NCBI RefSeq assembly: GCF_014854695.1
Contig: NZ_CP027557.1
Location: 3,410,001 to 3,474,000, forward strand
DNA: 64,000 nucleotides
Direction: 5' to 3'
From: Rhodococcus rhodochrous
GTDB lineage: Bacteria; Actinomycetota; Actinomycetes; Mycobacteriales; Mycobacteriaceae
Shown here piece after piece: positions 8,602 through 16,858 of the stretch (its first letter is position 1; each line of letters starts with the position of its first letter). A model generated the notes under the pieces. That model did no database searches. It was not told the origin of the DNA and saw only the letters and a program-made list of their open reading frames with translations. The translations under genes were made by a program, and so were the position numbers.

Positions 8602-8641
8602 GCCTTCGTCCCGGTCCGGTCGACCTGCGAACGCGGATACC

Positions 8642-8668
8642 GTGGGACCCGAGCACCGCGGGTCCCAC
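8642..8668. repeat. 9-bp inverted repeat in the leader of the metallohydrolase gene
   Basis: GTGGGACCC (8642-8650) is repeated inverted at 8660-8668 with a 9-nt loop. It ends 13 bp before the Shine-Dalgarno GAGGAG of the metallohydrolase gene. It may be an operator or an mRNA hairpin affecting translation. Confidence 0.5.
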
Positions 8669-8692
8669 CGCCCGACCGTCCGAGGAGATGCC

Positions 8693-10345
8693 GTGCCCGA
8701 CAATCCGGAACTCACCTTCCACGGCGCGGCGAGAACCGTCACCGGCTCGTGCGCGATGATCGAACTCGCCGACGCCCGCATCCTGGTCGACTGCGGGATG
8801 TTCCAGGGTTCGCGCAGCCTCGAGAAGCTCAATGTCGCGGAGTTCGCGTTCGCTCCCGAGTCGATCGACGCGGTGATCCTCACCCACGCCCACATCGACC
8901 ACTGCGGACTGCTCCCCAAGCTCGTCGCGCGTGGCTTCGAGGGCCGCATATTCTGCACTGCCCCGACGGCCGAGCTGCTCTCGTTCATGCTCGCCGACTC
9001 GGCGCGGATCCAGGAGTTCGAGGCCCAGCGCCGCAATCGGCGGCGCGACCGCGCGCACCGGGCGAAGTTCCAGCCGATCTACACCGAGGAGGACGCCCGG
9101 CTCGCCGCCGCGCGCGCCCGGCCGGTTCCACTCGAGGAGTGGTTCGAGCCGGCACCCGGTTTCCGGGTCCGCCTGTGGAATGCCGGACACATCCTGGGGT
9201 CGGCGTCGGCGGAGATCGAGGCCGGCGGTGTGCGCATGGTGTTCTCGGGAGATCTCGGCCCGGAGCAGAAGGCGTTCCACGCCGATCCGGAAGGTCCGAC
9301 CGGACTCGACTACGTCGTCTGCGAATCCACCTACGGGGATCGCTCACGCCCTCGGCTCACGATCGCCGAGCGCCGCGACCTCCTCGCGCGGGAGGTGAAC
9401 GAGGCGATGGAGCGCGGCGGCAACCTGATCGTGCCGTCGTTCGCTCTCGAACGCACCCAGGAGTTGTTGCTCGACATCGGATACCTGCTCGACGACGAGC
9501 ACATTCCCGATGTGCCGGTCTTCGTCGACTCCCCGCTCGCGATCCGCGCCACCGACGTCTTCGCCGCACACGCCGGAGAACTCGAGGACCTCGACGGCCG
9601 GAACGTCTTCCGCCATCCGGGCATCCGATACACCGCCGAGGCCGAGGAGTCGATGCGGATCGACACCTACCGACGCGCGATCATCATCGCGGCCTCCGGG
9701 ATGTGCGAGGCGGGACGGGTTCGGCACCACCTGCGGAACAACCTCGCCCGCCCCGACTCGACGGTGCTCTTCGTCGGCTATCAGGCGCAGGGCACGCTCG
9801 GCAGGGTGATCCTCGAGGGTGCGTCGAAGGTCCGGATCTCGGGTGAGGACATCGACGTCCGGGCGCAGATCCGGCGGATCGACAGTTACTCCGCACATGC
9901 CGACCGCGGCGAGCTGGTGCGCTGGGTCGGGCACCGCGCGCCGATCTCCGGCACGGTCTTCCTCGACCACGGCGAGCCCGATGCGCTCGCTGCCTTCACG
10001 GCGTCACTGCACGGACTCGATGCGGACCTGAACGTGGTCGTTCCGGAGATCGGTGCGCGGTACCGGCTCGTGGCAGGTGGCCCGGCCGAGTACGTCGCGA
10101 CCGTCGCACCGCCGGCGCCGGTGCACGTCGGCCGCGACTGGCAGAACGAGTACGCCGAGTTCGCCACCGGCCTGCGCGACCAACTGCTCGAGATCGACGA
10201 CCCGCGCACCCGGGAGCGTGCGATCGCTGCGATGCGGAAGGTGCTCGACGAATACCGCACGGGTGCCCAGAACCCGGAGGAGCACCGACGCCACTCGAGG
10301 CCGGGTCGACGCAAACCTCCACCCCGCCGGAGGCGCCGTTTCTGA
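8693..10345 (+). CDS. Beta-CASP metallo-beta-lactamase-fold hydrolase (RNase-like)
   Basis: The 550-residue protein combines an N-terminal metallo-beta-lactamase domain (metal motif HAHIDHCG, with the upstream strand DARILVDCG) with a beta-CASP insertion and a C-terminal RMMBL part (SYSAHADRGELVRW). This is the arrangement of archaeal CPSF-like and bacterial YSH1-type RNA exonucleases or endonucleases. It lacks the length and C-terminal domain of RNase J. GTG 8693 is preferred because GAGGAG lies 6 bp upstream; an in-frame start at 8642 would place the leader hairpin inside the gene. The basic C-terminal tail (RRKPPPRRRRRF) could help bind nucleic acid. The RNA substrate is unknown. Confidence 0.83.
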   Translation: MPDNPELTFHGAARTVTGSCAMIELADARILVDCGMFQGSRSLEKLNVAEFAFAPESIDAVILTHAHIDHCGLLPKLVARGFEGRIFCTAPTAELLSFMLADSARIQEFEAQRRNRRRDRAHRAKFQPIYTEEDARLAAARARPVPLEEWFEPAPGFRVRLWNAGHILGSASAEIEAGGVRMVFSGDLGPEQKAFHADPEGPTGLDYVVCESTYGDRSRPRLTIAERRDLLAREVNEAMERGGNLIVPSFALERTQELLLDIGYLLDDEHIPDVPVFVDSPLAIRATDVFAAHAGELEDLDGRNVFRHPGIRYTAEAEESMRIDTYRRAIIIAASGMCEAGRVRHHLRNNLARPDSTVLFVGYQAQGTLGRVILEGASKVRISGEDIDVRAQIRRIDSYSAHADRGELVRWVGHRAPISGTVFLDHGEPDALAAFTASLHGLDADLNVVVPEIGARYRLVAGGPAEYVATVAPPAPVHVGRDWQNEYAEFATGLRDQLLEIDDPRTRERAIAAMRKVLDEYRTGAQNPEEHRRHSRPGRRKPPPRRRRRF

Positions 10346-10489
10346 GCCGCTCCTTTCACTTCCCGCGAGAATCGTCTCCCGCGATATCCGTCCTCTCATT
10401 GTAGAGAATGACATTTCCGTCTAACGTGATCCTCATGTTCGACCGCGGCGAGGGCCGCCGTATCGGCATCGGACAACGGAGGACGAACC

Positions 10490-10909
10490 ATGACGACGAA
10501 GGCGCTCGCGCCCGACGTATCCACGTGGCCGGCAGAGAACCCGCAGCTCATCGGCAGCCGCTGCGACGACTGCTCCGCGACCACGTGGCCCACCCAGCCG
10601 CGCTGCCCCCGGTGCAGCGGGGCGAACATCTCGGAACTGTTGCTGCCGCGTCGCGGCACGCTCGTGGCATGGACCACGCAGGGATTCGTGCCGAAGCAGC
10701 CCTACGCGGGCAACGAGACGGCGGCGACCTTCACACCGTTCGCGTTCGGCCTCGTCCAACTCGATGACGTGGTCCGCGTCGAGGCCCGCCTCACCGAGAC
10801 CGACCCCGAGAAACTGCACCCGGGCATGGAGCTCGAGCTCACCTTCGTCCCCTTCTACACCGACGAAGAGGGCACCGACATCGTCACGTGGGCCTTCGCG
10901 CCGATCTGA
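10490..10909 (+). CDS. DUF35 zinc-ribbon/OB-fold protein
   Basis: This 139-residue protein has a rubredoxin-like zinc ribbon (CDDC at Cys25/Cys28 and CPRC at Cys39/Cys42) followed by an OB-fold, the DUF35 (ChsH2-like) architecture. DUF35 proteins pair with thiolase-like or hydratase subunits in acyl-CoA metabolism. The well-studied cases are the Ltp2 and ChsH1 complexes of cholesterol side-chain degradation. The gene is 34 bp upstream of a thiolase-like gene, the usual partner arrangement, so the two proteins probably form one complex. The start ATG 10490 lies about 6 nt after CGGAGGA. Substrate is unknown. Confidence 0.85.
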   Translation: MTTKALAPDVSTWPAENPQLIGSRCDDCSATTWPTQPRCPRCSGANISELLLPRRGTLVAWTTQGFVPKQPYAGNETAATFTPFAFGLVQLDDVVRVEARLTETDPEKLHPGMELELTFVPFYTDEEGTDIVTWAFAPI

Positions 10910-10943
10910 TCCGCACACATCCCATCGAGGAGTTCCCGACATC

Positions 10944-12092
10944 ATGAACGACGTTGCCATCATCGGGGTGGGCCTTCACCCGTTCGGTAGATTCGGCGCC
11001 AAATCGGCCATCGAAATGGCCGCAGACGCAATCCAGCTCGCACTCGAGGACTCAGGTGTCGCCTGGAAGGACATCCAGTTCGGCATCGGCGGCAGCTACG
11101 AGGTCGACAACACCGACGCCGTCACCCGCCTCGTCGGCCTGACCGGCATCCCCTTCACCAACGTATTCAACGCGTGCGCGACGTCCGCCAGCGCGATCGA
11201 ACAGACCGCCGACGGGATCCGTTCCGGCAAGTACGACATCGGCATCGCGGTCGGCACCGACAAGCACCCCCGCGGCGCCTTCACCGCCGATCCCGCCATG
11301 CTCGGTCTGCCCGCCTGGTACGCCGAGAACGGACAGTTCGTCACCACCAAGTTCTTCGGTATGAAGGCGAACCGCTACGCCATCGATCACAACATCTCGC
11401 ACGAGACGCTCGCACGGGTCGCGGCGAAGAACTACCGCAACGGCGGCCTCAATCCGAAGGCGTTCCGCCGCACGGAGTTCAGCATCGACGAGATCCTGTC
11501 GTCGCCCATGCTCAACTACCCGCTCACGGCGAAGATGTTCTGCGCGCCGGACGAGGGTGCCGCAGCGGTGATCATGTGCCGCGGCGACCTGGTGTCGAAG
11601 TACACCACGAACAAGCCGGTCTACCTGCGCTCCACTGCGATTCGTACGCGCACCTACGGCGCGTACGAGGTCCATGCGACGTGGGCGTCGGTCGAGGAGG
11701 ACGTCTCCCCCACCGTCTACGCCGCCAAGGCCGCCTACGAGGCCGCCGGCATCGGCCCCGAGGACGTCGATGTCGCCCAGCTCCAGGACACCGACGCCGG
11801 CGCGGAAGTGATCCACATGGCCGAGACCGGCCTGTGCGCCGACGGCGACCAGGAGAAGCTGATCGCCGAGGGAGCCACGGAGATCGGCGGGTCCCTTCCG
11901 GTGAACACCGACGGTGGTCTCATCGCCAACGGTGAACCCATCGGCGCCTCCGGTATCCGCCAGGTCCACGAACTGGTGCTGCAGCTGCGCGGTCAGGCCG
12001 GCGAGCGGCAGGTTCCGGGCGAACCGAAGGTGGGCCTCGCCCAGGTCTACGGCGCACCCGGCACCGCCGCTGCGTCGATCCTGTCACTCTGA
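10944..12092 (+). CDS. Thiolase-like acyl-CoA enzyme, probable DUF35 partner (lipid-transfer-protein type)
   Basis: This 382-residue protein has a thiolase fold with the N-terminal cysteine in NACATSASA (Cys78). Two other classical thiolase residues are replaced. The GHP histidine motif reads GEPIGASG, with Glu331 in place of His, and the C-terminal CxG cysteine is missing (VYGAPGTAA). True condensing or cleaving thiolases need those residues. Members paired with DUF35 proteins, such as Ltp2, act as retro-aldolases in sterol side-chain degradation, so an aldol-type cleavage of an acyl-CoA is a reasonable inference. ATG 10944 follows GAGGAG. A long terminator hairpin follows the gene. Confidence 0.75.
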   Translation: MNDVAIIGVGLHPFGRFGAKSAIEMAADAIQLALEDSGVAWKDIQFGIGGSYEVDNTDAVTRLVGLTGIPFTNVFNACATSASAIEQTADGIRSGKYDIGIAVGTDKHPRGAFTADPAMLGLPAWYAENGQFVTTKFFGMKANRYAIDHNISHETLARVAAKNYRNGGLNPKAFRRTEFSIDEILSSPMLNYPLTAKMFCAPDEGAAAVIMCRGDLVSKYTTNKPVYLRSTAIRTRTYGAYEVHATWASVEEDVSPTVYAAKAAYEAAGIGPEDVDVAQLQDTDAGAEVIHMAETGLCADGDQEKLIAEGATEIGGSLPVNTDGGLIANGEPIGASGIRQVHELVLQLRGQAGERQVPGEPKVGLAQVYGAPGTAAASILSL

Positions 12093-12113
12093 GTACCACG
12101 TAATCGTCCGAAA

Positions 12114-12153
12114 GTTCGGCCGCCGCACGAGATCCCGAGTGCGGTGGCCGAAC
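12114..12153 (+). terminator. Terminator hairpin after the thiolase-like gene
   Basis: A 15-bp stem with one mismatch (12114-12128 with 12139-12153) encloses a 10-nt loop, 21 bp after the stop codon. It separates the DUF35/thiolase-like unit from the mycolyltransferase gene. Confidence 0.8.
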
Positions 12154-12292
12154 TCGTCCCGGCGCCATCGCGAGTCCGGAATCACAACACCCCGGGGCGT
12201 TTTTCGCAACCGGAGGAAGGTACTGTCCAGCTCAGCGGGTCGAGTGTGGGGGAACGACTCATCAGCATCAATTCGAGTCGAGGAGTTCATCC

Positions 12293-13330
12293 GTGCGTCG
12301 ATCCGTCGTGTCCCGTCGTGGCTTCCGCAGCCTTGCGATCGGTCTCGCAGGCCTCTCGGCGCTCGCGTTCGGCACCGCCACCGCGCACGCCGATCCCGAG
12401 CAACCCGACGCCGAGCCCGCTTCCGCCTACGTCGACGGCGTCGACGAGGTGACCGACCAGCACTGGACGGTCCGCGTCTACTCCCCGGCCATGGACACCG
12501 TCGTCCCTCTCGACGTCCTGCGTCCGGCCGATCCGAGCGAACCCCGGCCGGTCGTCTACGCCCTCGGCGGCGCGGGTGTCGGCGTGATCGACGGCACCGG
12601 ATGGATGGAGAGCAGCGACATCGCCGAGTTCTTCTCGGACAAGAACGTCAACGTCGTCATCCCCGCCACCGGCAACTTCAGCTACTTCACCGACTGGGAT
12701 CTCGACGATCCGGTTCTCGGTCGCAACCAGTGGCAGACCTTCCTCCTCGAGGAACTGCCGCCCGTCGTCGACGAACTGCTCGACACCGACGGCAAGCAGT
12801 CGATCATCGGGATGTCCATGAGCGCCGGCTCCGCGCTGGACCTCGCGATCCAGAGCGGCGACCTGTACTCCGGCGTCGCCTCTCTCAGCGGATGCGTGCG
12901 CACCAGCGACCCGGTCGGTCAGCTGTACGTGAGGCTCGTCGTCGAGCGCCGCGGCAAGGGCGACGTCGAGAACATGTGGGGTCCGGCCGACGGTCCGCGC
13001 TGGGCCGAGCACGACGTCTACCTCAACGCGGAAGGCTTGCGCGGCAAGGCCTTGTACCTGTCGAGCCGCAACGGCCTGCCCGGCCCGTACGACGTCCCCG
13101 GCCAGGAACGGGCGGCCGGCGAATCGTTCGCCACGCAGATCGTCGCAGGCGGAGCGATCGAGGCCGCCACGAATGCTTGCACGCACCAGCTGGTGGACCG
13201 CCTCGAAGCGCTCGACATCCCGGTCACGGCCGAACTCGATGCCGACGGAACGCATTCGTGGGGTTACTGGGAGGACGACCTGCGCAAGGCATGGCCGATC
13301 CTCGCCGAGTCGATGGGCGTCGAGGCCTGA
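12293..13330 (+). CDS. Secreted esterase of the antigen 85/mycolyltransferase family
   Basis: The 345-residue protein begins with a basic N-terminus, a hydrophobic stretch and an AHA cleavage site near residue 33, a secretion signal. The N-terminus contains RRGF, but a full twin-arginine motif is not clear. The alpha/beta-hydrolase nucleophile elbow is GMSMSAG (Ser175) and the catalytic His is in DGTHSWGYW (His321), matching the layout of antigen 85 proteins. These transfer mycolic acids to trehalose or arabinogalactan in the cell envelope. GTG 12293 follows GAGGAG. Whether this paralogue is a true mycolyltransferase or an MPT51-like non-catalytic relative is not certain, but the catalytic residues appear present. 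Confidence 0.8.
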   Translation: MRRSVVSRRGFRSLAIGLAGLSALAFGTATAHADPEQPDAEPASAYVDGVDEVTDQHWTVRVYSPAMDTVVPLDVLRPADPSEPRPVVYALGGAGVGVIDGTGWMESSDIAEFFSDKNVNVVIPATGNFSYFTDWDLDDPVLGRNQWQTFLLEELPPVVDELLDTDGKQSIIGMSMSAGSALDLAIQSGDLYSGVASLSGCVRTSDPVGQLYVRLVVERRGKGDVENMWGPADGPRWAEHDVYLNAEGLRGKALYLSSRNGLPGPYDVPGQERAAGESFATQIVAGGAIEAATNACTHQLVDRLEALDIPVTAELDADGTHSWGYWEDDLRKAWPILAESMGVEA

Positions 13331-13340
13331 TCCCGAGGCG

Positions 13341-14306
13341 TCACTCGCCGGAGTCCAACCGGATCCGGGCGACCACCGAACGATGATCCGCCCCGGGAAG
13401 GTCGTCGGACTCGAACGCGACGGCCGTCCCGTTCCCGACGAGGATGTGATCGATCGCGACCAGCGGTGGGCCGGGTTTGTCGGTGGGGTAGGTACGCACC
13501 GTCCCCGCTCCCGCCTGCTCCGCGGCATCGGCGAAACGCCCCGAGAGCAACGCGCGGAACTGCGCATGGTCGTAGGTCGCGTTGAAATCGCCGCCCACGA
13601 CTGCGGGGACGTCGGCCGGAGATCGATCGAGGATGTCCTGCAACCGTGACAGTTCGGCAGCCCAGTCCTGCGCGTCGAACACCGGTGGGACCGGATGGAA
13701 CGCGTGGACCGCGACCGGTCCAGCTCCCGGTATGTCCGCGACCGCCGAGAGTTGGCGGAAGACGAATCCGTCGTGTTCGACGGTGTCCGACAGCGGAAAT
13801 CGGCTCCAGATCCCCGTTCCCGACGCCAACTCTCCGGGGACGAGATACCGATGGGGCAACAGCGCGTCGAGACCGGCGCGGGTGAGTCCGTCGACCCCCG
13901 CAGAGGTGAGTTCGTTCACCGTGAGCAGGTCGACCTCGCGGTCCCGGACCCGGGACACCACGACCTCGGGATCGGCACCCCCGTCGAACAGGATATTCGC
14001 GTGCATCACCGTGAGGTCGGGACCGTCACCGGCCGCGGACGTCGCGACGTGGAGAGGCGCCTGGGTCCAGACCGCTGCCGCAGCAACCGCAAGCGCCAGG
14101 AGGGCCCCGAGTGGGCGTCGACGGACGGCGAAGACGATCAGCCCGATCACCGCACCGGCCATCAGATACGACGCGCCGGACGCTGCGAGCACCAGGGGCT
14201 GAGCCGACCACGTACCGAAGTGGAGCGCGAGACCGACCGCGCCTGTCGCGGTTGCCGTCCACCCGAGAACGTCCGATCCGAGTCGAAGCCACTTCGCTGT
14301 CACCAC
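13341..14306 (-). CDS. Membrane-anchored endonuclease/exonuclease/phosphatase-family protein
   Basis: About 320 residues. Three hydrophobic segments (roughly residues 10-90) anchor the protein. The remaining part is an EEP-fold hydrolase with VMHANILFD at its start, the acidic NE in LTVNELTS, the central GGDFNATYDH and the C-terminal DHILV and GADHRSV motifs. Members cleave phosphodiesters in nucleic acids, lipids or sugars; the substrate here is unknown, with the catalytic domain likely outside. The start is unclear: GTG 14306 is used, with GTG 14303 or TTG 14315 as alternatives and no convincing Shine-Dalgarno. It is convergent with the mycolyltransferase gene, 10 bp away. Confidence 0.75.
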   Translation of the reverse strand: MVTAKWLRLGSDVLGWTATATGAVGLALHFGTWSAQPLVLAASGASYLMAGAVIGLIVFAVRRRPLGALLALAVAAAAVWTQAPLHVATSAAGDGPDLTVMHANILFDGGADPEVVVSRVRDREVDLLTVNELTSAGVDGLTRAGLDALLPHRYLVPGELASGTGIWSRFPLSDTVEHDGFVFRQLSAVADIPGAGPVAVHAFHPVPPVFDAQDWAAELSRLQDILDRSPADVPAVVGGDFNATYDHAQFRALLSGRFADAAEQAGAGTVRTYPTDKPGPPLVAIDHILVGNGTAVAFESDDLPGADHRSVVARIRLDSGE

Positions 14307-14345
14307 GCCACACAACCATGCCGTAGGTCCGTGCGCGAGGACCCG

Positions 14346-15311
14346 TCACCGATCGGAGCGGGAGACGATCGCGACGAGGCGCGCCGCGAGCCGATCCGCG
14401 GCCTCCCGAAGTTCGGGAGGCTCGAGGACGACCGCCTCGAAACCCATTCGCGCGACGTGCATCACGATCCAGTCCGGGTCGTCCGCGCCGACGACGAGTA
14501 CGCACCACCCGTCCTCGTCGTCCTCGACCCGCCCGACCTGCGGTGGCACCATGTCGCGCACCTGGTCGGCGTCCGCCCGCAGGCGGATCCGCGCGATGTA
14601 CCGGTAGGGCGACTCCGCCACGGACCGCTGGACGTACGACACCGGATCGGGATGCTGCCGCGGCCGGAACCTCCACGTCATGGGCGTCACGTCGCGCATC
14701 CGGTCGAGCCGGAAGGTGCGCCAGTCGTCGCGATCGACGTCCCATGCCATGAGGTACCAGCGCTGTCCGGCAGCGACCATCCGCACCGGTTCGACCGTGC
14801 GCTCGTCGTCCGCCTCCTGCCGGGTGGTGTACCGGAAGCGCACACGGGTCGCGTCGCGGCACGCGCGGGCCAACGCCAGCAGCGTATCGGCATCGATCTC
14901 GGTGCCCGCGCCGACGACGGTCTCGGTGGCACCGTAGATCGCCCGCACCTCCTCGCGCAGACGGGGCGGCATCACCTGGTCGAGCTTGGCCAGTGCACGC
15001 AGGGCCGCCTCGGCGGCACCGGCGATGGTGCTGCCCGACGCCAGTCGCAGCGACACCGCCGTCGCGATCGCTTCGTCGTCGTGCAGGAGCAGCGGCGGCA
15101 GTCTCGTGCCGGCACCGAGCTGATAACCACCGCCGACACCGGGGGTCGCGCGGACGGGATAGCCGAGAGCACGCAGACGATCGACGTCGCGGCGCACCGA
15201 GCGATCGGTCACGCCGAGTTCCGCAGCCAGTTCGTGAGCGGTCCACGACGGGCGGCTCTGCAACAGCGCCAGCACCCGCAGGACCCGTTCGGTGGTCGAC
15301 TCGACGGTCAC
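14346..15311 (-). CDS. WYL-domain transcriptional regulator (YafY type)
   Basis: The 321-residue protein has an N-terminal winged helix (HELAAELGVTDRSVRRDVDR) and a central WYL domain (VEPVRMVAAGQRWYLMAWD) followed by a WCX-like C-terminal region. WYL regulators sense nucleic acids or small ligands and often act as activators or repressors of neighbouring genes. The start is GTG 15311. The gene diverges from the DinB-VOC pair, with only about 60 bp between the starts, so control of that pair is likely. Confidence 0.85.
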   Translation of the reverse strand: MTVESTTERVLRVLALLQSRPSWTAHELAAELGVTDRSVRRDVDRLRALGYPVRATPGVGGGYQLGAGTRLPPLLLHDDEAIATAVSLRLASGSTIAGAAEAALRALAKLDQVMPPRLREEVRAIYGATETVVGAGTEIDADTLLALARACRDATRVRFRYTTRQEADDERTVEPVRMVAAGQRWYLMAWDVDRDDWRTFRLDRMRDVTPMTWRFRPRQHPDPVSYVQRSVAESPYRYIARIRLRADADQVRDMVPPQVGRVEDDEDGWCVLVVGADDPDWIVMHVARMGFEAVVLEPPELREAADRLAARLVAIVSRSDR

Positions 15312-15372
15312 ACGACGATCCTCGCATGGATCACGGACCGAATCTGTCCGGAATATGCGTCAGCCTGGTGCC

Positions 15373-15945
15373 ATGACAGAACTCGACTGGAATCACCTAC
15401 TGCGACAGCAACTCGACCATCCGGTACGCCGCCGCCTGGACGGCCTCACCGACGACGAATACTTCTTCGAACCCGCACCCGACTGCTGGAGTGTTCGGCC
15501 GCGCGGGACGGGCACCGCTCCCGTGCAGGGAGGCGCCGGGTCGATGACCATCGATTTCGCGTTCCCCGAACCCGATCCGCCGCCCTTCACGACCATCTCG
15601 TGGCGGCTCGGTCATGTGATCGTCGGCGTGCTGGCGATGCGCAACGCGAGCCATTTCGGACGCACCCCCACCGACTACATGTCGTTCGAGTACGCAGCGA
15701 CCGCGGACGAGGCCCTCGCCCAGCTCGATGCCGAACTCGCCACGTGGATCGCGGGCGTCGAGTCCCTCGGGGAAGACGGACTCGCCCGGCCGTGCGGTGA
15801 AGCGGAAGGACCGTACGCGCAGTATCCGATGGGCGCGCTGGTCCTGCACATCAACCGCGAACTCATCCACCATCTGTCCGAGGTCTGCCTCCTGCGGGAC
15901 CTCTACCTGCACACCCGTGCCCGAACCCGACAGGAGACGAGCTGA
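15373..15945 (+). CDS. DinB-family (YfiT-like) protein
   Basis: The 190-residue protein has the four-helix DinB/YfiT layout. An N-terminal helix (TELDWNHLLRQQLDHPVRRR) contains the usual first metal-ligand region, the middle segment is SWRLGHVIVGVLAMRN, and the C-terminal helix HINRELIHHLSEVCLLRDLY carries histidines. In actinobacteria such proteins include mycothiol-dependent S-transferases and detoxification enzymes; that is only a possibility here. ATG 15373 was chosen by homology-like content, since the upstream part overlaps the promoter region. The stop is 1 bp before the following VOC gene, and the gene end supplies that gene's Shine-Dalgarno (CAGGAGACG). Confidence 0.75.
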   Translation: MTELDWNHLLRQQLDHPVRRRLDGLTDDEYFFEPAPDCWSVRPRGTGTAPVQGGAGSMTIDFAFPEPDPPPFTTISWRLGHVIVGVLAMRNASHFGRTPTDYMSFEYAATADEALAQLDAELATWIAGVESLGEDGLARPCGEAEGPYAQYPMGALVLHINRELIHHLSEVCLLRDLYLHTRARTRQETS

Positions 15946-15946
15946 C

Positions 15947-16384
15947 ATGGCACGCGACATCCAGATCACGTTCGACTGCGCCGATCCCGCGGCTCTCGCG
16001 GATTTCTGGGCCGACGCCCTCGGCTACGAACTCCAGAAGCCGCCCGGCAATTTCGTCTCGTGGGACGACGCACTCGACGCGATGGGGGTGCCACTCGAAC
16101 GACGCAACGACGCCTCCGGCATCGTCGACCCGGACGAGGCAGGGCCCCGGTTGTTCTTCCAGAAGGTGCCCGAGGGCAAGCAGGCCAAGAACCGGGTGCA
16201 CCTGGACGTGCGTGCCGCCCCCGGACTCGACGGCGCCGAGCGCATGGCCGCTCTGGAAGCCGAGGCCGAACGGCTCGTCGCGCGCGGCGCCACGCGCCTG
16301 GAACGCCACGACCCGGCGCCGCCGTTCGGGGCCGGCCACATCGTCATGGCCGACCCCGAGGGCAACGAATTCTGCCTCGACTGA
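15947..16384 (+). CDS. VOC-superfamily (glyoxalase-like) protein
   Basis: The 145-residue protein has the paired beta-alpha-beta-beta-beta modules of the vicinal-oxygen-chelate fold, with DIQITFDCADPAALADFW at the N-terminus and HIVMADPEGNEFCLD at the C-terminus. The last motif contains the usual metal-binding glutamate region. Members include glyoxalases, dioxygenases and antibiotic-binding proteins; no specific reaction can be assigned. The start lies 1 bp after the DinB-like stop, so the two are translated together, which suggests a joint role in detoxification. Confidence 0.8.
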   Translation: MARDIQITFDCADPAALADFWADALGYELQKPPGNFVSWDDALDAMGVPLERRNDASGIVDPDEAGPRLFFQKVPEGKQAKNRVHLDVRAAPGLDGAERMAALEAEAERLVARGATRLERHDPAPPFGAGHIVMADPEGNEFCLD

Positions 16385-16396
16385 AACGTCGCGTGG

Positions 16397-16786
16397 TCAG
16401 GCCGGTTCCGAGACCCAGTGGACGAGCTGCCAGATGATCCCGTTGGGATCGGCGAACTGGCAGTACCGCTCGCCCCACGGCTCGGTCTCCGGCTTGGTCA
16501 CCACCGTCGCACCGGCTTCCGCGATGCGCGCGAACTCGGTGTCGACGTCGTCGACGACGAAGGCGATGAGCATGCCCTGACCGGCTGGTCCGGCGACGGA
16601 TTCCGGCTTGAAGGTCGACAGCCCGGTACGCAGGAACACGATGTTGAATCCTGCATCCGGGTGAGTCAACGAGACGAATCCGTCCGCCGACATCTCCTCG
16701 GTGAAACCGAAGTGCCGGATCGCGAAATCGGCCGATGCGGCCGTGTCGGCGACGTTGAGCGACAGTGCTGTGGACGTGATTTTCAT
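16397..16786 (-). CDS. VOC-superfamily protein divergent from a TetR regulator
   Basis: A 129-residue single-domain VOC protein, starting MKITSTALSLNVADTAASAD and ending with the typical FADPNGIIWQLVHW. ATG 16786 follows the Shine-Dalgarno GGGGAGG. It is convergent with the other VOC gene but is not close to it in sequence, so it does not look like a recent duplication. It shares a 72-bp divergent promoter region with a TetR gene, implying TetR control. Bleomycin-resistance-like binding or an isomerase or dioxygenase role are possible. Confidence 0.78.
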   Translation of the reverse strand: MKITSTALSLNVADTAASADFAIRHFGFTEEMSADGFVSLTHPDAGFNIVFLRTGLSTFKPESVAGPAGQGMLIAFVVDDVDTEFARIAEAGATVVTKPETEPWGERYCQFADPNGIIWQLVHWVSEPA

Positions 16787-16858
16787 AGGACCTCCCCGGG
16801 GCAGAAACATTGTACGAAGTATAGAGTAATCCCGAGAACGAGTTTTCGGGAGGCATTT

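Noticed and set aside
10390-10425. Possible Zur box in TCATTGTAGAGAATGACATTT before the DUF35 gene
   Set aside because: Only the short TCATT/AATGA repeat is symmetric. The AT-rich core expected for Zur is missing, and the gene has no link to zinc uptake.
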